Assembly: GCA_028554755.1 (NCBI GenBank)
Contig: JAPTOF010000017.1
Span: 1,922,001 to 1,986,000 of the forward strand
Source: Cordia subcordata
Taxonomy: Eukaryota; Streptophyta; Magnoliopsida; Boraginales; Cordiaceae
Reading direction: 5' to 3'
DNA: 64,000 nt
Shown piece by piece: positions 1 to 10,949 of this stretch. A model generated the notes under the pieces. It was not told the origin of the DNA. It worked only from the letters and a program-made list of their open reading frames with translations, and did no database searches. Position 1 is the stretch's first letter; every line of letters starts with the position of its first letter. Made by a program: the position numbers and the translations under genes.

Positions 1-282
1 TTTTTTTTCTTTTGGTGGAGGAGGCAACGAGAGAGAAAAGCACTTTCAATTAAGTTGCAGCAAAAACTTCTTCTAGCACTCATCAAGGTCCAGAAAACTC
101 CAAATTGCAAGTTTGATAGAGAAAATATGCAGCCTTGGATAATATAAACGCATAGTCTTAAAAAATTGCAACCTGGAGCAATTCAGCAATTCAGCAAGTC
201 AGCTTTCTTACTCAAGCGATCTCAAAAACTCTACAGGTAGTCAAAGAGTCCCCACTTCAAACGATTTTATGGAGTCGGGCAT

Positions 283-365
283 TTATGCTTGCCATAAATC
301 AGTTTTCTCCTTTTGGATCTTCTCACGGAATTGCTTAAAATTTGCTTCTAAGGACACTGGATTCA
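283..365 (-). CDS. possible terminal coding exon, unidentified gene
   Basis: On the minus strand a pyrimidine-rich stretch ending in ATGCAG (acceptor AG at 366-367) is followed by an open stretch of about 26 codons that ends in TAA at 283-285. The last residues read EKIQKEKTDLWQA. The peptide is charged and lysine-rich, as in many plant C-termini, and the splice acceptor is convincing, so this may be the last exon of a gene lying downstream of the FLX-like gene on the same strand. I do not recognise the family. A cDNA or homology search would settle it; chance is still possible because the exon is short. Confidence 0.3.
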
Positions 366-2262
366 CTGCATAATGAAAAACTAAAGCATATAATTGTTAA
401 ATCCTTGAGACCTAACAAAAGGATGAGACCAGGAGGGGTTTGTACTTATAGCAGACTTAGCAACCATTCTTTAGTGAAGCTAATACCTATAAGTTACAAA
501 TAAAGTGCTATTGGTACTGTAGCATACAATACACAACAACAGCACAAACAACATGGAGTGCAAATAGGTGTGCCTACTTAAAAATGCTATGCCAGCTCAC
601 CTCATAGTAAATTAAGTGACTAGGGTCACAAGCAGGTCACCAGGCTGAAGATACCACTATTGGTACCATCTTTTCTAGATAACGATGAACCCAGAAGGTG
701 AAACTGCAATCACCTTTTAAATTACATGAAATTACCTCCAGTACCATAAGAATTTAAAAACTTTGTAGTAAAAGCATGAATCACTTTTCACATGTAAGAA
801 GCTTTTCTTTTTCTTCCTTTACTAATTTCTTTTCCAAGGGGAAGTAGAAACGTTTCCCATTCACACAGATTAAATATAATTCCTTCTCTGTAGTCTGCAG
901 ATAATAGAAATAGGGGAATCTCACATGCCATAAAACAATTCTGAATTCTTGGCCCTTTAATGGCAAAATACATCTGAACAGTGTATAACTCAGAAAGACA
1001 GTAAAGAAAATTACAGTCTTAAACTACAGAAAAAATATTAAAAGACAATTCTAAGCATCATACCATCCTTGAGATGAACAAGACTAAGGATTTCCGAAAA
1101 TGGAAAATGGATCCACAAAGTTAATGTATGTCAAGAGAAATAGAGAGTACAGGTTCTTTCTTTGGCTAATGAGCTCTGTTTCTTCTAGAGAAACAAAGCT
1201 TGATAAGCACGCCTAGCTTTGTCACGAGCAGGATCCTTTTTAGAATTCAATAACGGAAAGTCGGATCTCCCTTTGAGGAAACTTCAATGGTAAAACAGTA
1301 CCACCTTGGAAACTACACAAAGTCCAACCACTTCAAACTAGCAATGGGTCTAACCAATACTCAGTATCAAACAAAATGATAAAGGTCAAAATCATTACTG
1401 TCCTGACTTAGGAAACATTATATAGAAACTAGAAAACTTAGCCTACAGAAGATAATATAATCTACTAGACACTTCCAAGACAACAAAGGGCATTCTAGAT
1501 TTCTTTTTTCCTAAATCTGCCTTGTATGAACATGAACTCCTTTGTATCTGAGGATAAAATACTCAAGGTTCAGAAGAGAATCTAGAAGCACCTGTAAATC
1601 CCAAGCAACAAAACCCTCTCAAGCCTTGGATAACTTAACGAAACTCCTCAAAGTACTAGAACTTCCTTCAAAAGACGTTCTCCATAATCTGACATACCTT
1701 AAAGAACTCAAACTCTTGACAAGCAACATGATAGAGCACCTTCAAAACTCATCAGATGCAACCACTTAGGCAGAAGAAGATGTGTTAAATACATTAAATG
1801 CATGTAAAAAGGAGCCTTAATTTACTATATGCTACAGCTCCTACAAATAAAAGCCAAATCCTAGTGAGCAGTAGAGGAGCCGCCTCTGGACTCTTTCAAA
1901 AATATATACTACAGCATGTGTCTGGAACACAAGTACAACGTAAAAAGAAAATTCACCACCTATAAATTAATATCTATAAACATTGAGGTTTGGGAGAAGT
2001 ATTGCGGTAATATCAGACATATACATCCACATATATCAGCATCAACATGACATTCTTCTCTTGGATTTGAAAGATTAGCATCGGTAGAAAGATCATCTAC
2101 TTTTGCAGTACAGAATAATGACCACAAGTTCATAAAAGATTCTGACATAGTTCATTATCACAACATTTCTTTTTCTTTTAAACCTAAATTCCAATTTGAA
2201 GTACCAGATTGAAGTAAGCCAAAAGTAGAGATCACTGCCTAGCATAAACTAGTTTATCTTGG
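366..2262 (-). other. non-coding or weakly exon-like stretch
   Basis: This stretch is mostly AT-rich, intron-like sequence plus the 3' UTR of the FLX-like gene at its right side. Two minus-strand pieces look faintly exonic. About 788-894 follows a good acceptor (CTGCAG at 895-900), and about 1204-1286 ends in TAG and includes DPARDKARRAYQAL. They may be exons of the gene that ends at 283, but I cannot join them in a consistent reading frame. A plus-strand open stretch at 1603-1769 is unrecognised. Confidence 0.3.
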
Positions 2263-3909
2263 TCATTGAGCTCTCCGAGCATCATAAGCTCCCCAAGCAC
2301 CAGGACCAGGTCCATACTGAGGATAACCTTCTGCACCGGTCTGTGCCTGAAATACAAGAAGAACTTATGCTATTAGAAACTGAGAAATCTGTTAAAAGAT
2401 AAACCTAATTACATGTGAAATCTTCATCTTCATGAGCTTCTTGCTGGCAGTTGTGAACAACAGTTCAGCCATACTTATGGAAAAAGACATCACGTAAACC
2501 AATTATTGCCCTCGAGTGAGCAGTATCATTAGACGGAAAGAAGAAAAATCCATGAGTAAACTTACAGCATGGACAGGATAGGCAGGATTCATTCCATAAC
2601 CTGCAGGATAAGGATATGGAGCATATGCAGTTTCAGGATTTCCATAATTTGCGTTGTAACTTCCACCTGCATACCAGATATCAACCCTATAATTCAAGAA
2701 GCATAGGTGAACCAAAGCACGTGTGCAGAAGGTGTAGGAAATAATTGAGGCACAAATATATCACTTATATAAGACAAATATTATCTGGTGTTATGTTGAC
2801 AGCTCCATCTTATTCTTTGTGTTTTAAATGCATACAGAATATGATAAAAGAGGTGAAATATATTAATTGCTAGACAAGTCCCTCATGGTAAAAAATTTCA
2901 ACTGCTTAACTAGGAAAGCTCTGGCCAAAAGGAAAAGGTGGGGAAGTTTAATGTTCTTATCAACTAAACTAGATAACATCAAAAACTACAACAATAATAT
3001 GCAATAAGTGAAAATCTTTGCTGTCTGCAAGGCTGCTCATTTTAGAAAAGACATGTACCTGGATTCCCAACTGCAGCCGCAGCGCGTGCCCTCTTTTCCG
3101 CATTAGCCATCTCTGCACGAAGTTTTTCCACTTCTCGATGAATTGCGAGCAACTTGTTCTCCATTACCTTACCATGCTCATAGTTCTCTGCATACCCCTT
3201 CTTCTCATACTCAATGGCAGCCCTAAATGCCAACAGGAGAATATGTTAAGCATCCAAATTGAACACATTAAGCATCAAGTAACAAGATGATGCAAAGCTA
3301 CCTTGCACGTTGCAGTTCTTGTTGCAAACCTTCAATCTCCGCCTTTATGGCTGGAATTTGCTGTAAATCAGCAGTCATTCTGGTCAAATCTTGAGACATT
3401 GCTTGGGCCTGAGCTGCAAGCTCTTGCTTTCCCACACTTAACTCCTTGACATCAGCTCGCACCTGCATAAGCTCAGCCCTCATAGCATCCACCTCCCGGA
3501 GATCCATCTCCATTTTTACAGACTTCTCGTAAAGTTCTCTCATCTGCATATCCTTTTCTGCATGCAATGAGCGAGCATATTTATCAGTTCGCTGTAACTC
3601 ATACTGTGCGGCCTCTAACTCTTGCTTGAGTGCGACATGGGTTGCTGCCAATCTCTGGTTATCAACCAGTAGCCCTTGAATCTCTTCAAGTTGAGCTCCA
3701 AGCTGCTTCTCCATGATGGCAGGGTGAGGAGGAAGTTGTCCGGGGATCATCCCAAACTGGGCTTCTCTCAATTCTTCGACCAATGCAGGATGGGGCCCTC
3801 TACCAAAACTTCCGGGTCCAGGAAACGAATGCTCGTTAATAGGGGGAGGCATACCGCCATGAGGATTACCTTTCAATGGAACTGGAGGTCCACGATTTCT
3901 AGCGGACAT
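2263..3909 (-). CDS. FLL1: FLX-like coiled-coil protein (FLL1-type), complete
   Basis: Exons on the minus strand are 3302-3909, 3059-3222, 2566-2666 and 2263-2346. All introns are GT-AG, phases are consistent, and the product is 318 aa. The ATG at 3909 is chosen because MSARNRGPP matches the conserved family N-terminus; a TTG a little upstream is in the leader. A Pro/Gly-rich head of about 45 residues is followed by a long coiled coil (about residues 50-250, with LLVDNQRLAATHVALKQEL and the conserved YEKKGYAENYEHGK) and a Tyr/Pro/Gly-rich tail ending GAYDARRAQ. Arabidopsis FLX and FLX-like proteins are nuclear scaffold-type proteins; FLX works with FRIGIDA in promoting FLC expression, while the FLL1 role is less clear. 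Length is close to the Arabidopsis protein. Family assignment is secure; which FLL paralogue is an inference from recalled similarity. Confidence 0.9.
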
Positions 3910-4487
3910 TTTTTCTACCAATTAATATCAGCTTCCCTAAAAATTTGCATAATGTAAACATATATGGAACCATCAGCATCGAAAATTAGAGAACCCATCA
4001 ACTAAAAACCAACAAATAAAAGGAAATCATCCGAGAAAAACCAATGTGTAATGCAGTTCATAGGAATAGTATTTCATTCAAAGAATATGAATCTATAATA
4101 GTTCAAACAGCGAACCACAAAACCAGGAAAAATAACGACAAAAAGCAAAGACAAAAGACAATTAGAATTTTCCATACTAAATTTTTGGACAAAGAAAACC
4201 TATATATATTTAATTGTACTTTGGAACCATTTTTATTTTCAATATTTGTATTTCAAATACGTCTAAATAATCATTACACAACAATACAACAAAAAAAAGG
4301 AATACGATTCCCAAGATAAAACTCACCATTAACATGATATTAATAAACAATAAGATCAATAAGTAATATTTACAAATTTGCGCAATATGTACAATGAGGA
4401 GTAGAAACTGACAACTTATTGTATAAAATTAATAATAAATTGCAGCTGAAAAGAGACAAAAAATGATCATCAGATTGAATATGTTAC
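3910..4487 (-). other. 5'-leader intron of the FLX-like gene
   Basis: A donor of the form CACAG/GTAACA (exon ends at 4488) lies upstream of the start codon, and candidate acceptors (TTTTTAG near 3933 or GGTAG near 3915) lie just before the ATG. The interval is AT-rich with no open frame. A leader intron of this size is common in plant housekeeping genes and may enhance expression. The exact acceptor is uncertain. Confidence 0.6.
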
Positions 4488-4627
4488 CTGTGGAAGCAGA
4501 GATTGAAATGAGAGGGCTCGATGGAGGAGCGATGAGAAGCCAAAAACCCTTTTAACTTCGGGAACGGAACTAAAGCAAAACAAAGAGAGAGAAAACGCAG
4601 ATATGTTTTGCGTGCGCCTTTATTATA
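4488..4627 (-). promoter_or_regulatory. core promoter and untranslated first exon, FLX-like gene
   Basis: Reading the minus strand, a TATAATAAA-like box lies at about 4619-4627. It is followed by a pyrimidine-containing leader (CTCATCGCTCC, TTTCAATCTCTG) that runs to the splice donor after 4488. The start site is expected near 4590 from TATA spacing. Position is inferred from motif spacing only. Confidence 0.5.
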
Positions 4628-4910
4628 CACAACTTACTAAGAATTTTGGTTTTGACCCAATTAATTAAAAAAGGACTTTTTGATTAATGGAGCACTGATC
4701 TTAAGTTGAAATAATTATAATTTTGGTCTCAATTAATTCGAAAAATAGTTTTACTTAATTATGCGCAAATAATACCATTCATCCTAATAATTTTGAACAG
4801 TTTCTTTTGGGTTTGTATAAACTTCAGTTAAATGGTCATTTACCATTGATTATGTAGGAACAACATTTTCTATTATGCATGTTCTTGGAAAAGTTGTTTC
4901 TCCCAGTTTA

Positions 4911-5641
4911 GTGCGTGTTCGGCAACAGCTTTTCAAGTAGTCAAAATGTTATTTTACTAAATTATTATTGTTCGGTAAATTAGTGTTTTAAGTAGCTTTT
5001 TAGGTAGTTTTTAGCGTTTCTCAAAAGCTAAAAATTTTATCATTTCACGTCATTTTTAGCTTTTCATATTTTTTTTGGCAATTCTATTCTTTTTGCATTT
5101 TTTTATTTTTCTATTCTTTCTCTAATCTCTCTCTATATTTTTACTTTTTCTTTCACAAATATAAATAAGAAATAAAATAAAAATAAATTTCAATTTCTAT
5201 ATAATCAATATTACTAAAAGCATAAGTTTTATTAGTACCTTTTTTTTTACAAAATAATTTTGAATCTATTAAAATTAACTTTTGTAATATTGATATAAAT
5301 GTTTTATCAAAAAATTAGTTATACTTTAATATTAAAATATGATTATGAGAATAAATATCTAATTATGAAATATATTATCTTATTTCTATAATAGTAATAG
5401 TAATTACAATTATCATAATAACAATAATAATAATAATAACATGATATCAATGTCATTCTACATATTTAACATTCATCAGCTAATCTAACAGCTAATTTTA
5501 CCGAACACATTTTGTTCAATTAGCTGGTTAAACAGTTATCCGCTAACAGCTAAAATACAACAACTATCAGCTACTGAAACAGCTATTAGCTATTCAAATA
5601 GCTATCAGCTACTCCAACGGCTAAATTTGCCAAATAGGCCC
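4911..5641. mobile_element. Tourist-like (PIF/Harbinger) MITE, 731 bp
   Basis: Imperfect terminal inverted repeats (GTGCGTGTTCGGCAA at the left, GGGCCTATTTGGCAA read inward from the right) are flanked by TTA at 4908-4910 and 5642-5644. The subterminal parts are full of AGCTA/TAGCT motifs. There is no transposase frame. The paralogous copy B has the join with a single TTA at 13309-13311, so the element and one TTA are cleanly absent there. TTA target duplications and GG-rich termini are typical of the PIF/Harbinger superfamily. Confidence 0.85.
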
Positions 5642-5950
5642 TTAATAGATCTTTCAGTAGTTATCTTAGATCTATTAAAATTAGTTTTAAATTAATTGCT
5701 TCATTTTGATTTGTATCCGTAATCCTACATCTAAGATTTATAAAGTGTTTATCATATACTGTATAGCTGTTACATATAACTTATGTTCCAGATGCATAAT
5801 TGTAACCATTTGTCTTAATATATTAACATATAATGTTAATACGTCAAGTATATTGACATCTCATAAATATAATTGCAAGTTTGGATATGCATTAAAATAA
5901 ATTGGACCATGGGTAAGACTAGATTTTGTAATTCTAATCAAAGATGGTTT

Positions 5951-6247
5951 TCAATTAAGATTACATGCATCTCGTAAAACTACTATAAAACTTTTCAGCA
6001 AGGTAAACAATGTTAATGGTTTGGATGCAACTAGAACGAGTCCTATGTGAAGGAACTTATAAGTAGATGTGTATGCATCAATATCATCTTGAGACAATAA
6101 TTTAATTGTCAATTCCTTACCATGAATAAGAACATATCCTTTTGTCATTTTTACAACTTGTTTTAGTCCAAGTTTTTCAAAAGTATCAACAAAATATATT
6201 AATCTGGATTCAATTTTTAGAAATGTCCATTTATTAAGAGGATCCAA
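5951..6247 (-). pseudogene. endogenous pararetrovirus movement-protein fragment (copy A)
   Basis: The minus-strand frame carries a segment with LHIGLV and KPLT spacing typical of the 30K-type movement protein domain of Caulimoviridae, preceded by a stretch ending in GKELTIKLLS. Roughly the N-terminal half of the domain is present. The frame ends soon after a VVLRDACNLN-like stretch, and the remainder to about 5890 is decayed. A tRNA-Met-like primer site lies just upstream on the same strand, as expected for this virus family. This is an old, non-functional copy. Assignment is by motif recognition without alignment. Confidence 0.65.
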
Positions 6248-6369
6248 ATTTTAGGAATATCATATGCTTCTTTTTTACTATTTTTAATAGTATTTTCATT
6301 TTTCCTAAATATATTCAGCATTTTTGAAACAAAGATGGATTGTAGTAACTATTACATATTATTAGTCAC

Positions 6370-6382
6370 GGCTCTAATACCA
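6370..6382 (-). other. tRNA-Met-type primer binding site, pararetrovirus fragment A
   Basis: The minus strand reads TGGTATTAGAGCC, one change from the common plant TGGTATCAGAGCC primer site complementary to initiator tRNA-Met. It lies about 120 bases upstream of the movement-protein fragment on the same strand, the normal caulimovirid order. Copy B keeps it at 14052-14064. Confidence 0.65.
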
Positions 6383-6425
6383 AACCTAACAGAAAAAAGA
6401 CAGTTAGGACAATTTTGCGATTAAT

Positions 6426-6650
6426 TTGGAATTGATATACCTTCTACAAGCAAAGCTAATAAAACCTTTAATAATCTCAACAAAGTTTAAATCTCCTAGC
6501 TATCAAAAAAGAATAGCAAAAAGAAGGATCAAAAGAGAAAAAAAGAAAAGAAAAAAGAGTGGGAAATGGAAACCACCTATGTGTTATAAATGTGGAAAAA
6601 TAGGGCTTTACTCTAACAGATGTAAAATAAAAAGAAAATTAATGAAATGA
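6426..6650 (+). pseudogene. endogenous pararetrovirus coat-protein zinc-knuckle fragment (copy A)
   Basis: The plus-strand frame has a very basic run (KKRKKSGKWK) followed by a CCHC-type knuckle at 6582-6623, CYKCGKIGLYSNRC. The expected histidine is leucine here, so the zinc site is broken. Basic residues followed by one CCHC knuckle and a lysine-rich tail fit the C-terminus of a caulimovirid coat protein. A copia Gag is less likely because it sits beside the pararetrovirus primer site. It is on the opposite strand from the movement-protein fragment, which indicates rearrangement. Confidence 0.55.
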
Positions 6651-6689
6651 ATATAAGCAAAGAATATATACACACACACACTCCTCTAA

Positions 6690-7159
6690 TAGCATACTCT
6701 ATCTCTATTCTCTCTTTTATTCTCAAGATTGAGACTCTTTGTTGAGGTTGATGGTGCCCAAAACAGTGCCCTAATTAGCACCGTAGAGGATGGAGGTGGA
6801 CAAATGTGGATGAGCATCACTATGTCACCTACTGGAGTCAATTCAACAGAGACAATGGATTCACCTTTGAAGAGAACGTTGCCTTTTGTCACAAAGCCGT
6901 GGATCTGTACCCTCAATTTCACACTAGTAAGTACAGATCAATTCTAGCCTTTATATCCAAGATCCACGAGATCTTCATGCTTGCTTTGAGCTCAACAATG
7001 ATCGAGGGCAAATCGTGTCCTAAGTGAAATATGAAGGAAAGCATGATGCAAGATATGATAAGGAAAGAAGTGAGGCTTTTAGAAAATATTATGGTGAAGT
7101 ATATTGGCATCAGCAAGATTGAGTAGTGTTTTGTTTGTCTTGCGAGATCATAGTGAAAA
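6690..7159. other. conserved distal part of segment A, origin unknown
   Basis: The stretch is shared with 14270-14730 in copy B. It is less AT-rich than its surroundings and is open in several frames, for example 6806-7027 on plus and 6686-6922 on minus. In copy B the matching position on plus ends at a good-looking splice donor (CCG/GTAAGT). It is not a recognised viral or copia domain, and may be captured host sequence. I see no decisive motif. Confidence 0.4.
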
Positions 7160-7179
7160 GATGAATTTTCAAGGGAGAG

Positions 7180-7452
7180 TGTTATGAAATTACTAATATA
7201 TGTGGATATTCGTCATGATATAAGTTACGACATATGAGATACGATTATCTTTATCTGTACAGAGATAAAGTTGGTTTAGAACTATGTAGTTTAGTGTTAT
7301 TTAACTATTTTTGTATTGTCCCTATAAATTAGGCCCTCTGTATTGTATTTTTTCAAGCTTCAATTTAAGAGTTCTCTCTTATTTTATAATATTTTCTATC
7401 TTCTCTATTTAATTTCTTTAATTTAGCTTTATAATTCTTGATTAGTTTCACA
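7180..7452 (+). repeat. element 1, 5' LTR
   Basis: Starts TGTTATGAAATT and ends TTTCACA. It contains CTATAAATTAGG, a TATA-like element, near 7322. Oddly, the 24 bases just before it (7156-7179) match the 24 bases before the 3' LTR (12692-12715) at 21 sites, although a genuine 5' LTR should be preceded by host DNA. Confidence 0.8.
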
Positions 7453-8095
7453 ATATGTTATTAGCACGAGTTTCTAATCATTATCTATATTTGGTAAGTT
7501 CTGATCTTATTTATATGCGATACTCTTATAGTGTAATTTGTTGCATATAATTAATTTATTATCAAATTATAAAGTAAAAATTGCTACAACAAGATTACAG
7601 ACGACTTAATTTCCTAATAATCATATTGCCTAAAGTGATAATATTCCTAACTGCATATTGCATCAGTCACGTAAGTATATATATCCTTCATTATTTAAAT
7701 AATTCTTATCACTTGGTCAACTACTTATTATTGTCCTTTTATTAATTGATTTATGATTTGTCAAAGTAACTTTTTCTTTTCTTGAAGGTCAGAATGTGTG
7801 AGCATGCATCATGACTTATTAGTCAACTCTATTAATATTGGTCTAATTCATAAAACTAAGAGTTGGCATTCATCATAGCTTCCAATTATATAAGAACTAA
7901 TTAGATGCATGCCTATTGAGACTATTAGTACAACGTGCCAATTCATATTTTATTTTAGGTCATATCGAGAAATAGGAGTAATAGATAGAATGGATTTATT
8001 ATGCCTTCATAATTTATGAGGTAATATAATTTGTTTATTTATGTTTCATTATACAAATTGATTTTTTTATTTAATTTGATATATGCTAGATCCAT
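7453..8095 (+). other. element 1 untranslated leader
   Basis: AT-rich sequence between the 5' LTR and the first recognisable gag codons. No open frame or other feature is visible apart from the primer-site-like TTATTAGCACGAG at about 7459-7471. Confidence 0.5.
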
Positions 8096-9113
8096 AATGT
8101 CAAATCTCACAAAGTTTGAATTCGTTGTCCTTGATCTTTCTAGTAATAATTATTTCTCATGAATCCTTAATGCCGAAATACATCTAAATGACGAGATTCT
8201 TGGAGATACAATTAAAATAGGAAATAACGCATTCTTATAGGATCATGCTAAAGCATTAGTATGCCGTTGACATTATCTTCATGAAGGGCTTAAAGTTGAA
8301 TATCTTACTGTAAAGAATCCACAAGTTCTCTGGCAAAATTTGAAGGAAAGACTTGACTATCATAAATCGGTGATCCTTCCTAAAGCTTACTATAAATAGA
8401 TTCTCTTGCGATTGCAATATTTTAAAACTATAAGCGAGTAAAACTCTGTTGTATTTAAATTACTTCACAATTAAAATTATGCAAAGAAAAGATCACTGAT
8501 GAAAACATGTTAGAGAAGACATCCTTTACTTTTAACACATCAAATATGCTCTTGCAACAACAATATAAAGAGCGTGATTTCACAAAATATTATGAGTTAA
8601 TTTCATATCTTCTTGTTGTTGAACAATCATCAAACATAACCAACTGGCTCAAAACTATTTCTTAAGGTGGATGGAGTTGCATCTCCTAAAGTGAATGCTG
8701 TATCATCAAATAACTATGGTCGTCGGCATGGTTGTGGTCGTGGTCAAAATCGTGGCTGAAATAATAGACTAAATAAATCAAATTTCAAGAGGCAAGGAAA
8801 CTACGACAAAGAAGATAATCCATAAAATAAGTCTCTCCAATGTACAGAAAATATCAACAATAGATGTGGCATGAAAGGGCATTGGTATTGCAATTGTCAT
8901 ACTTTTAAACATTTTGTGGAGCTTTACCGAGCTTTGGTAAAGGACAAGAAAAAAGATGTTGGAACAAATCTTACTGAAAATCAAACTAATTATACATATC
9001 TAGATTGCTCTGATTTTTTCAAGGACCCTACTGGCAATATTGAACACTTAATTAGTGATGAGAATGTCCATCTAGATCAATTGTATTCATTCATAAGAAC
9101 TCTACTATTTTAG
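8096..9113 (+). pseudogene. element 1 gag remnant with zinc knuckle
   Basis: Discontinuous plus-strand frames from about 8096 include a LTKFEF..LDLS start, HLNDEILGDTIK, and HYLHEGLKVEYLT-like pieces typical of a widespread plant copia Gag. A CCHC knuckle region RCGMKGHWYCNCHTFKH follows at about 8860-8915, open to 9113. Several stops interrupt it, so no functional Gag can be made. Gag would form the cytoplasmic virus-like particle. Confidence 0.7.
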
Positions 9114-9663
9114 ATTAGTTTTAGATTAGCTTTATTCAGTTCAAGTTATTTTTTTTATTTTAAAAGTTCATGGACACTTTTATCATGCTCATTGTGGATA
9201 TTTTTAGCTTTAGCTTTATTGATGTGAACTTTTATATTTATTATGTTTGTTTTATTTTTGAAGAAATATGCACTTGCTTGATATCAATGTAAAGAAATAT
9301 GCTTGGTAGATAGTGCTACAACATACACTATCCTTAGCATAATCTTCTGGATTATATTATACACACATAAATCCTATGGAATCACATGTTGTGGTGAACT
9401 AGAAGATACTTGATCCAAAGAGTTTTAGCCTTTGGCGTGATTACCTTGGACTTCCAGACACAAATATGTCGAGAAGAATCATTGAAAATTCCCATGGGCA
9501 TCCATTAAAAAATAAAAAAAATCCTCTCATTAAGTGAATTTCCATGTGTTGCTTATCTCCAAGGAAAATTGATTATAAAGCCATCCCCAACTTAAATTGA
9601 TGCTAAAAATCCTATATTCTTAAAACGAATTCAAGGGAACATATACAGGCCTATTTTTCCATC

Positions 9664-10346
9664 ATGTGGACCATTTCAATATTTTATGGTATTAATATAT
9701 GCCTCCATATATTTGTCACATGTCTCCTCAATATCCACTCGAAATGTGGCATTTGCAAGACTTTTTGCATAAATAATCCACTTAAAGTGCACAATTTTCG
9801 GATTGTACAATCAAGAAAATTTGTCTTGATAATAAAGGAGAATTTACATCCCAATCTTTTAATGATTATTATATGTCTATTGGGATTACAATTGAGCATC
9901 TTGTGGCTCACGTACATACTCAAAATGGTTTAGCTAAGTCTCTTATTAAATGCTTACAGTTAATTACTAGACCACTACTTATGATAACTAAGTTGCCTAG
10001 TCCTGCTTGGGAACATGTCATATTATATATTGCAGCAGTTGTTCGAATAAGACCAACTGCTTATCATAAATATTCCCTTTTACAATTGGTTTCTAGTCAA
10101 GAACCAAATATATCCCATTTAAAAATTTTTTGTTGTGTAATATATATTCCAATTGCTCTATCACAACGCACAAAAATGGGATCACAAAGAAGACTGGGAA
10201 TATACATTGGCTTTGAATCTCTATCAATTATTAAATATCTTGAACCTTTAACTAGAGATGTTTTTATAGCACGCTTTGCTAATTGCCAATTTGATGAAAC
10301 AATATTTCCAGCATTAAGAGGAGAAAAGCAAAAGTTGGAAAAGTAA
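9664..10346 (+). pseudogene. element 1 integrase remnant
   Basis: The longest open part (9873-10346) contains HVHTQNGLAKSLIK, matching the HTPQQNGxAER region of copia integrases, and continues through SQEPNISHLKIFCC and GIYIGFES, the usual C-terminal integrase landmarks. The N-terminal zinc finger and the first Asp are in damaged flanking frames, and the catalytic Glu of AES is Lys (AKS). It is inactive. Confidence 0.7.
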
Positions 10347-10949
10347 GAAATTACATAGAATGCATCATTTATGACTCATTTGGTCCTTGCAATAACTAAT
10401 CTGAATTAGAAGTTCATAAAATTATTCATTTGCAAAAGATTGCTCACCAATGGCTGAACATTCACTAATACAAAAAGAGTGACTAAGTCACATGTTCTAG
10501 CTTCAAATGCTCTCGCTTGAATTGACATTCTAAAAGAGCAATCTTCTAATATTCTAGCAAATGAGTCCACGTCACGTCAAAAGTGTGGTAAACCAATTGG
10601 TTCCAAAGCTAAAAATTCTCGAAAAGAGAGTGTTGAATAGGTAAGTTGGCATTTTTGAGGTCTTTGATAATCTTGTAAATGTCGCACAAATAGCTAGAAA
10701 GGCAACTCCAATAGAATATGAGGTACTTGAACATGAGATAAATAGTGACAATATTGAAAATGAAGACATTTCAATTAATTATATTTCTACAGGAAAGAGA
10801 TGGAACCAAAATGAAATTGTCATTAATGAAAAATTTGCATATGTACTAGTTACTGAATTAATCAACAAAAGCAAGGATCTTAAATCGAAGTCTGTTCAAG
10901 AATGTTGATATAAAGATGATTGGCTTAAATAGAAAGGCGCAATTGAGAC

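Larger units (their letters stand above)
4671..7159. repeat. duplicated segment, copy A
   Basis: This segment and 12985-14730 are diverged copies of one sequence in the same orientation. Shared landmarks, in order, are TTTTGATT..ATGG, TAATTTTGAACAGTT, TTAAATGGTCATTT, GAAAAGTTGTTTC, the movement-protein fragment, the primer site, the zinc knuckle, and a final part ending TTGAGTAGTGTTTTGTT..CATAGTGAAAAG. Copy A has a MITE and about 100 extra bases before the zinc-knuckle piece that copy B lacks. Homology stops exactly at GTGAAAAG (7159 here, about 14730 in B). Confidence 0.85.

Noticed and set aside
5951..6650. Reading the movement-protein and knuckle pieces as parts of a host gene
   Set aside because: They are on opposite strands, repeat in segment B with the same primer site, and carry lesions.
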